A DNA stretch of 64,000 nucleotides from Puccinellia tenuiflora (taxonomy: Eukaryota > Streptophyta > Magnoliopsida > Poales > Poaceae). The notes under the pieces are model-generated. The model saw only the letters and a program-made list of their open reading frames with translations, was not told where the DNA came from and made no database searches. This document shows positions 57,076 to 64,000 of the stretch, in pieces; positions within the stretch are counted from its first letter, which is position 1; each line of letters opens with the position of its first letter. Position numbers and translations under genes: made by a program. The stretch covers positions 1-64,000 of the forward strand of contig QRDG01001362.1 in assembly GCA_012064385.1 (NCBI GenBank). Reading direction: 5' to 3'.

Positions 57076-58368
57076 CTCTGTTTAACTGCCTCTTCTTCCC
57101 CCGATCCCTCTCATTCTCATTCTCTCATCTCTCGCGCGCGTTTAAGGAGCACCAAGGGACGCCGGCAGGCTGCCAAAATTTCCGGCCGCCGCCCTCCTCC
57201 TCGCCGCTCGCCGCCGCGCCCTCCTCCTTGCCGCTCGCCGCTCGCCGCCGCGCCCTCCTCCTCGCCGCTCGCCGCTCGCCGCCGCGCCCTCCTCCTCGCC
57301 GCTCGCGCGCGGCCGCTCCGAGATCCGCCGGCGCGCGGTTGCGAGAGCCTCCGCCGGAGGACGTCACCGGCCTCCTCGTCGACCTCGTCGCCCGAGCTCC
57401 TGCGCCGGAGGACGTCACCGCCCTCCTCCGACACGCCGCCCCCGCACGCCGCCCCCGCACGCCGCCGTCGATCTCTGCAGGTTCGACTGCAGAATCGGCA
57501 TCCTCCCCTCCTCTCGGCTGGTTGTACTGTATAGAACAAAAATTTCGTTTTTTTTAATCTTCCGAATATTGTGTTAATTGTATTGGTATTATATAGTACA
57601 AATATTTTGGCTGGTTGTACTGTATAGCATATTGCCGTTATTCCGAATTTGTGTTATAAATTTTAGTTATTAAATTTTGCGATATTGTAGATAGATGATT
57701 AATCCGTATGCATAAAATTAATGAAACCTAAAGACTGGCAACTACGATCTCGACGCACCTTGAGGCTACGATTAACTGACCGAGCGAGACTTGATTCTCA
57801 CGGTGGAGACGACTTCGCAACATCGACCACAAACATCCATGATCTTCGCCTTTTCATGTTAGGGTTCGCTTGGCTAGGTCGAGGAACTTGGGTCGTGGAG
57901 TGTTATTCCTGTCCCCGACGTGCCACTGGTTCTAACGTAATATAGTAGAATATATCAGAATATTTAGCCACATTACGTGATTTTTTCACCGCGTCGCCAA
58001 CACCACCTTCAACAATGTTCCCCGCGTCTATAGCTTCCGACACTCCTTCCGGACCGGAGGTAGTATTTATATAGTATTTATCAACAGTGTCGTGGAAAAT
58101 ATAGTGCGATGGTACAAAATTTTAGTGCAGCTTCCGACACTCCTTCCGGACCGGAGGTAGTATTTATATTGCTTATTTAGAATATTTAGATTACTTATTT
58201 AGAATGTTTAGAATATTTAGATTGTTTATTTTGAATAATTAGTGTTAGCAATTGTGTTAGCTATTTTAATAATTAGTGTAGAATAAGAATAAGAATAGAA
58301 TTAAAAGAATAAGAATAAGAATGGGTTAATTTTCATTAACCACCCGGTCAATTGTCCTTGCAGAAACT
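57076..58368 (+). other. CACTA ORF2 leader and 5' region
   Basis: 57125-57475 is a C/G-rich simple sequence with CTCGCCGCTCGCCGCCGCGC repeated several times and a run of CCTCCTCC; the long frames through it on both strands are low-complexity. It lies where the ORF2 promoter and 5' UTR should be. GTCGCCAACACCACCTTCAA near 57990 resembles an exon edge, and CTTCCGACACTCCTTCCGGA occurs twice (about 58027 and 58133). Confidence 0.55.
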
Positions 58369-61300
58369 ATGGATCACAACAGAGATGAAGATCAGGAGAA
58401 CATATTGGAAGATATGATCCGCGGTGAAGATGAGTTGGAGTTCACCTCGAGCTTTCTGAACGACTCCGGCGAGGGAGCGCAGATAGAAGCTGAGGCATCC
58501 GGTGATGATGGTGACCGGACAATTATTACTACAAACTCCGGCGCGGTATATTAACTAACCCTATATTGACTAAATCCACTATTTGATTCATATATATATA
58601 TGCATTAACGATCTTTCTTCTTTTAGCCCTCCGGATCGAGCAAATCTTCTTCTATCCCCAAACGAGGCCCATCCAAAAGGTGTGATAAAGAAGAGAGATA
58701 CAAGATCGAAGCAGTAGCTCCAGATGGCAGACCGCTGACACATTTTGTCAAGTTTGTAAGTCAGTGCGGAGTTGTTGTTAGGGACAACGTCCCGATCACC
58801 ACTCAAGAATGGAATGAGCCGAAGGCGACAGAATGCTTGTCTCTCACTTTTGTTGACGATAGAGTGAAAGAAAATCTTTGGACGACGCTAATGGCTAATT
58901 TCACGCTTCCTCGTCAAGACAACGACGCTCATCCGTTAGAGGAGGAGGATCCAAATTACGTGGATCCCATAGAGAAAAAGGTCAAGGAGTGGGCACTGAA
59001 GAAGATGGCCGAACAATTTGCAAACTGGAAGAAAAGATTGCACAAGGACTTTGTCCTTCAAAAAAAGACTCCGGAGTTCACTGGAGCGTATGAAAAGCTA
59101 AGGGATCAGTGGGAGGAATTTGTCAAGTACAAGATATCTGACGAGGCTAAGAAAAGGTCAGCAACTAATAAGAAAAATGCTTCCAAGAAGGAATATCACC
59201 ATAGCATGGGGTCAGGTGGCTACAGGGCTATCAAGCCTAAGGTGGAGAGACTTGAGAACGCCCTGCTTGAACAAGGGATAATTCCTGAGACGCAGCGGTG
59301 GGCTGATCGGGCAAAACTTTGGTTCTTCGGGCATGGGGGAACGTTGCACCCAGAAACAGGGAAGTGCATCTTTACAAAAGCACAACTTGCAACCCCTCTC
59401 GCTGAACTTCAGAAGATAATGAAGGAGGTAGAAGCCGGGGAGTTCGTTCCAAACAGAGAGAAGGACGAGCTGTCACGGGCCCTCGGGAATCCAGAACACA
59501 AAGGTCGGACACGAGGCACAGAAGGCTCCGTACCGTGGAAGTATGGATTTCCAGATGACGCTGACAGTTATAGAAGCCGAGGGAGGAAGAAGGCAGAGGA
59601 GGCAGATCGGCTGAAGCAGATTGAAGATAGATTAACTAGGCAGCAGCAGATCCTTGATTCACTTACCACCCAGGAAGCTCACCGGCACGAAGATCCTTCT
59701 CAGCAAGATAGCGGCCCACCATCTCAGCGGAAAAGCAGCGTGGCTTCCACGGAGCTCTTTCGGCCAGATATCTCGGCTCGTCGCTACCCCGTGGATGATA
59801 TCACGGAGAGGGAAAATTGTGAGCTACATGCTCCATTGATGAACATAACCGTGAAGGTGGCGGTCGGCGTAGTCTTAGCTGCTGTAACTAATGGTACTTA
59901 CCATTCGCGGCCGATTCCAGATGGATATTCTGTTGTCGTAGTGGATGAAGTCATGAAAGGATACGAGGATCTGCAGCTTGACTACCCTACGGGTGAAGAC
60001 GAGACTGCACTGAGGTATGGTAGAAAAACTACTGTTCTATGGCGGAAGGAACACATTGTTCTTCCAAATTGGAAGCCAAGGTCACCGTCTCCGCCGCCTC
60101 AGCCGTCTCCGCCGCATCAGCCGTCTCCGCCACCTCAGCCGTCTCCGCCGCGTCAGCCGTCTCCGCCACCTCAGCCGTCTCCGCCGCGTCAGCCGTCTCC
60201 GCCACCCCAGCCGTCTCCGCCACGACAGCCATCTCCTCCGCAGCGTCAGCCATCTCCTCCGCCACGTCAGCCGTCTCCACCGCCTCAGCCGTCTCCGCCG
60301 TCTCAGGCATCTCCTCTGCAGCCTCAGCCGTCACAGGCTCATAGTCGTGTTCAAAAGCGGAAGAGCACCGCCTGCGCCGCCTCTGCCTCGGGTTCTAGTG
60401 GTACAAGTCATCAGAAGAAAGCGAAACCCGCCAAGCCTATCGAGAAATTACCTTACGAAATGACCAAAGCAGAGCTAGAAGTGTGGGTTAAAGAGGATGT
60501 CAGACGCCAGTTAGCACCGAAGCGGCCACAAAAGGTCCCACTAGATCCGGTCTTAGTTGAGAGAACACTGAGAAACCTGACGCGACCAACGGCTGAGCAG
60601 ATTTTACCGGACTACGACCGAACAATTATAAAGGCACGTGATGCTCAGGTGCCGCCCAATGTTCTGAGGGCACGCAATATTCCGAAGCCGAAGGCGCGTC
60701 CATACGGTCAAGGAGTTCCTCAGCTCGGACAACAGGAGAAGCAATCATGCCCCCGCTGAGGGTGTGTTCCGATGTCCCTCGGCCTAAACAATTAACTAAC
60801 AAACAAATCAAAAAAGCCGCCGCTGAGCTTGGTGTGACCATGGCTGAATACTTGGGCTCGCTAATAGAGTATCTCACTGCTGAGGTGATCACAGACAAGT
60901 ACAAATACAAGCACGGGGAGCCTTTTGTCAAACCAGAGAAGGTCCCGAACCTTCCAACAAAAATGCGAAGATTGAATGCGTGGTACATGGAAGCAGCAAA
61001 GGAAGGGAAAAACTGGATCAACCTGGAGGTTAAAGAAGAGCATTACGGTCGTGGAACTGCCCAGGTCCAGGTTGAATTTGAAGAACTGTTTCAGTTATTC
61101 CAACAAGATGCCATCGACAAATCTATCGTCAGTGCCTATTGTCTGTAAGTATTTTTTTTCTGTAACTAAGTCTCTAACTCAGCTCGTTAAACATATTTGT
61201 AATTATCCTCACTCTATTATGCAGATTAAAGATTCGAGAATGCAGATTATCTGGAATCTATGACATTGGGTTCGTTGACCCACATGTCATTCATCAGTAC

Positions 61301-62176
61301 AATCTTATACATAAAGAAAAGGAAACGGAGGACCTCTTGTTACTTGCGTTAAGGAAGCAAGAAACTAAAACACAAATACTATTTCCTTACAACTTCGGGT
61401 GAGTGTTAGTGTCTATACACCTTCTATACTCCATGTTAATTAAGTGTAATTGACGAGTAATTCGTGCGCAGGTTCCACTATCTGTTATTTATCATTATTC
61501 CTGACAAAGGAATAGTACAAGTCATGGACCCGCTACGTGATCAAGCAGGGAACTGGGAGGACATGAAGGGAATGATCCAGAGGTAATTTCAATCATTATG
61601 GCACTACATCGGCAACTTTCGTTCATTTCCTGGTATGTAGTAATTAATAAGTCATTTATTCTTTTTCATTGACTTCCAGGGCTTGGAAACGGTTCACCAA
61701 CAGGGCTCCGGGTGAATGGACAGATGAGCTTGAATTTAAAGATATGGCGGTAAGTAGTTCTAGCTAGACTCGGGCATCTATTTGATTGAAGTTTAATAAT
61801 ATTATCATGCTTGATTATTATTTTGATTGAACTTTGTTCTTATAAAGTGCCCGAGACAGGGATCCGGAAATCACTTATGTGGATTGTATGTCTGCGAGTT
61901 CATTCGCCAGAGGTGTTATCAGAGGAGCAGACTCTTAGAACATCTTGAAGTAAGTAAACAATATTCACAATACTATTTTATTACAATCAATTGTGTTGAG
62001 ATTCTCTCATATATATATATATTAATTGACCCCTTCCATAAATTATATAGATCGAAGAGATGCGGGACATGCTCCTACCACAAGACCGCTTGCGAGCAAT
62101 TCAAGAGGAGCTGGCGGCATTCTTCTTAGATCAAGTCATAAATAAAAATGGAGAATTTTATTCACCGGGCAACTAG
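58369..62176 (+). pseudogene. CACTA ORF2, seven exons, Ulp1-like (C48) protease domain, one frameshift
   Basis: Exons by GT/AG and frame: 58369-58545, 58627-61144, 61225-61398, 61472-61582, 61680-61749, 61848-61949, 62051-62176. Exon 1 is acidic. Exon 2 has a region resembling plant transposase-associated proteins (WALKKMAEQFANWKKRLHKD, WFFGHGGTLHPETG, VPNREKDELSRAL), a coiled coil (about 59600), then some 80 residues of SPPxQP repeats (60085-60340), a Lys-rich segment and an adaptor-like region. A one-base loss in the C tract at about 60749 shifts the frame; the downstream frame is otherwise open. Exons 4-7 form the protease: FHYLLFII (His), VQVMDPL (Asp), GNHLCGLYVCEFIRQ (Cys). Function within CACTA elements is unresolved; SUMO protease-like activity is inferred. 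Confidence 0.82.
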
Positions 62177-62401
62177 GGTTTTATGTATGTTAATGGGGTT
62201 GGACAACTTATATGATACTATATGTAAAGATTCGACAACTTATGGCGATGTTTGTGTAATTCCTTCTTTAGTTGTTTTGTATATACATAGTATCATCGAA
62301 TTAGATCCTAAAAAGAAAAACAATAAATGAAAAAATAAACGAAAAACAGTAAAACAAACAAACAATATAAAGAAAAACAGCAAAACAAAAAAAAACAGAA
62401 T

Positions 62402-62615
62402 AAACCTTTAGTCCCGGTTCGTGGCTAGAACCGGGACTAAAGGTCCTCTGACAGGCGCGGCACCGCGCGCTGCCACGTCGGGACCCTTTGGTCCCGGTTC
62501 GTAACAGAACCGGGACTAAAGGTTGGGGCTTTAGTCCCGATTGCGCTGTCCCGGTTGCGCAACCGGGACTAAAGGGGCTGGGGAACCGGGACAAAAGCCC
62601 CGTTTTCCACCAGTG
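62402..62615 (+). repeat. CACTA right subterminal repeats and terminus
   Basis: Three TTTAGTCCCGGTTCGT / ACCGGGACTAAAGG pairs, then the terminus GTTTTCCACCAGTG. Confidence 0.88.
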
Positions 62616-62618
62616 CAT

Positions 62619-62974
62619 CTGTTGATTTGTGTCCTGTTATTATTTTCAGTATTTTGTGATCTTTTGAGTTGATAGATTATATTATCCTGTGATTCCGTGA
62701 CTATACAATTGTTATACTTATATATGTAGAAGCAAAAATGTCATGTCAAAAAATTCACTTGACCGAATACAAAGAAAAATTCATGCCAAAACTTAGCTGT
62801 CATTCTCAAATTCGCGTCAACTATGGTTAGTTTGGTTATAACCGAAACCAAACCGAACTTTATTGGTTATTACCGAAACCGAACCGTCTTCTCATACAAA
62901 ACCGTCTTTACCGAAGTATTAAAACTGTATTTACCGTATAACCGTATAAACCGAACCGAATTAACAAAACGCGC
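62619..62974 (+). other. Right flank of the hAT element
   Basis: AT-rich, then CCGAAACC-rich sequence (62840-62960). No ORF. Confidence 0.5.
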
Positions 62975-63141
62975 AGCGCTACACACGAGCGAATAGAAAA
63001 GGAAGGATAAGAAACGCGGCCTCATTTCAGTTACCGAGAGCTAATTAAAACAGCAATTAAGGTAAAGGCGCCTAAAATCACTCCAATTGTGAAAATGCAT
63101 GGATTTGGAGAGGCGCCCAGTAAACCGTAATGGAGGGAGTA

Positions 63142-63299
63142 CTTGTCAAGTGGTGCATGCATGCATATGCGTGCAGCCATGCACATTTCACACGCGGTCG
63201 AAACTAAACCACACTTTTCGCAAAAAAAAAAGAAACCAAACCACACTTACAGGTGCAAGGATAGCTTTAGACTAGATTCTTGACAACTGTCACTCTGTA
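63142..63299. other. Unassigned intergenic DNA
   Basis: Short stretch with GCATGCATGCATATGC and an A10 run (63221-63230). No gene. Confidence 0.4.
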
Positions 63300-63711
63300 T
63301 CATGCTCCCGTGGAAGGGCTCTCTACTCGATAGTTTTAGGTCGGTTTTTCTAAGTGGCAAAGGATGTCGCGAAAGGAGGGCCGAGGAGGCGTCATGGGTC
63401 CCAAGTGCAGCACCCATGGCTGCTCCATGGGGCCGCACATGGCCCGTGTGGGCCCCTTGGTCCACCTATTTGCTGCACCGACTTTGTCTTGTGAAGTAAT
63501 GCGATTTTCCTATATTTACTGTTTTTTATATGACGTGAGGTTAGAACTTTCTACGATGCAAAAACAAGCAAAAAAAAAAAACAGGAACTGATACTTGGCA
63601 CAGGGTCAGTATGTTAGTCGCATAGAAATGATATAAAATCATAGCAAAAGTTTATAATATTAGGATAGATCAATAAATTTTTTATACGTTTTGGACGTAT
63701 GAGACGGCGAG
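63300..63711 (-). repeat. Gypsy LTR fragment, related to element B LTR
   Basis: From about 63590 it aligns with the end of LTR B (4770-4924): ACAGG(G/-)AACTG, GGCA(C/T)AGGG, GTTAGTC, GGAT(A/-)(G/C)ATCAATAAA and a final GACGTAT. The GC-rich 63350-63480 part suits the body of the same LTR type. The end is altered (GACGTATGA instead of ...ATCA). It is probably a truncated LTR left by a later insertion or deletion. Confidence 0.6.
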
Positions 63712-64000
63712 ATCGTACATTCCCGGTTGGAACACATCTCTTTTGGTCATAGGTCCTATGGTGGGCGCCAATTGTCATGGGGTTGATACGTTAGTAGCCA
63801 TCAAAGGGTCGCTATCAAGGTGTGGAGCAAGGCGACTTAATGATTTTCAGGCACGGGATTGGTATGCTCGAGTTAACAAGATTCGAACCCTGACGGTAGA
63901 GGTAATTAAATATCTACTCCTGCTTGATTGTATTCATTGCTATATCGATTACAAGGTTCCTTTATGGCTAAGATGGAATCGAGATTGTTCGCCCCTTACA
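63712..64000 (-). mobile_element. Gypsy element G, 5' end (cut by window edge)
   Basis: Minus-strand PBS TGGCGCCCACCATAGGAC (63753-63770), then an LTR starting at 63773 on the plus strand (TGTCATGGGGTTGATACG) that runs out of the window. The layout and words such as TATCGATTACA(A/G)GGTTCC match the LTR of element A at 2400-2417, so G is a diverged relative of A. Only about 60 bases of leader remain before the LTR fragment on the left. Confidence 0.75.

Larger units (their letters stand above)
49889..62615 (+). mobile_element. CACTA (EnSpm) transposon, 12.7 kb (TSD CAT)
   Basis: Termini CACTTGTAGAAAACAAGCC and the inverse of CACTGGTGGAAAACGGGGC, flanked by CAT on both sides (49886-49888 and 62616-62618). 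Subterminal repeats of TTTAGTCCCGGTTCGT / ACCGGGACTAAAG occur at both ends. Genes in order on the plus strand: coiled-coil/membrane protein (to 51159), transposase (51338-54612), unknown Trp-rich ORF (55862-56263), ORF2 with protease domain (58369-62176). Both the transposase and ORF2 are damaged, so it is complete in structure but not autonomous. Confidence 0.92.
48265..62974 (+). mobile_element. Deleted hAT element, split by CACTA
   Basis: AGCGCTACACA occurs at 48254-48264 and 62975-62985 and brackets the insertion; hAT elements make 8-bp duplications, so part of the match is probably chance or the terminal bases are shared. Subterminal AACCGAACCGAAA-type repeats occur on both sides (48266-48300, 62860-62960), as in many plant hATs. 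The coding part is a BED-type ORF at 49196. Without the CACTA insert it is about 2 kb, so most of the transposase is missing. Clear TIRs are not seen. Confidence 0.55.
48027..63139. mobile_element. Stowaway-like element split by a hAT/CACTA nest
   Basis: The left end CTCCCTCCTTTACGGTT (after TA 48025-48026) and the right end, the inverse of CTCCCTCCATTACGGTT (before TA 63140-63141), match over 17 bases with one mismatch. The outer pieces are 48027-48264 and 62975-63139, about 390 bp in all. It carries the hAT element as an insertion. Confidence 0.7.

Noticed and set aside
57039..57557. Arg/Pro/Ala-rich ORFs in a GC-rich block
   Set aside because: Simple GCCGCTCGCCGCC repeats in the ORF2 leader; open in several frames on both strands.
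60029..60344. Ala/Thr/Glu- or Ser/Ala-rich ORFs on both strands
   Set aside because: Alternative frames of the ORF2 proline repeat (periodic TCTCCGCC units).

Overview
The window looks like intergenic DNA from a large-genome grass, most likely a Triticeae cereal (wheat, Aegilops or barley type). The grounds are the BARE/WIS/Angela-like copia LTRs, gypsy elements with grass-type primer-binding sites, CACTA elements with TTTAGTCCCGG subterminal repeats, and Stowaway and Tourist MITEs. I see no bona fide host gene, tRNA, rRNA or CRISPR array. Almost every base that can be assigned belongs to a transposable element. Boundaries below rest on termini and target-site duplications (TSDs) read directly from the sequence; family names are given only at the level the sequence supports.

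Layout, left to right. 1-4924 holds two minus-strand Ty3/gypsy elements: element A (LTR 2223-2757, broken gag) sits inside the gag of element B (LTR 3421-4924), and B in turn interrupts the 3' part of a decayed CACTA transposon (4925-7237). 7295-10999 is a Mutator-like Pack-MULE with a perfect 9-bp TSD; it carries GC-rich gene-like fragments, a 99-bp CACTA MITE and a LINE reverse-transcriptase relic. 11179-11745 is a Stowaway-like MITE split by a Tourist-like MITE. 13633-36127 is a three-level nest: a plus-strand copia element (D, nearly complete gag-pol) contains a minus-strand non-autonomous gypsy element (C, 18893-34940, TSD GCTAC), which contains a minus-strand copia derivative without pol (F, 25561-33883, TSD CCATT).

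38191-39843 is a second, non-coding MULE-like element with a 9-bp TSD, followed by a Tourist-like MITE (40212-40443). 41012-46566 is a small Helitron split by a complete non-autonomous gypsy element (E, 41106-46220, TSD ACGCA) that carries a 91-bp tandem array. 46923-47626 holds an inverted-repeat MITE and a probable TRIM. 48027-63139 is a second three-level nest: a Stowaway-like element split by a deleted hAT element, itself split by a 12.7-kb CACTA transposon (49889-62615, TSD CAT). That CACTA has a tnp2-type transposase (broken), a small coiled-coil/membrane protein, an unknown Trp-rich ORF, and a seven-exon ORF2 ending in a Ulp1-like cysteine protease domain. The right edge (63300-64000) has a gypsy LTR fragment and the start of another minus-strand gypsy element (G).

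How the parts relate. No coding unit here is intact: the copia gag-pol, the CACTA transposase and CACTA ORF2 each have one to three lesions, so all elements would need proteins supplied from elsewhere. The more interesting signals are the cargo of the CACTA element, the mixed contents of the Pack-MULE, and the recurrence of polypurine-tract-like motifs inside three unrelated non-autonomous LTR elements.
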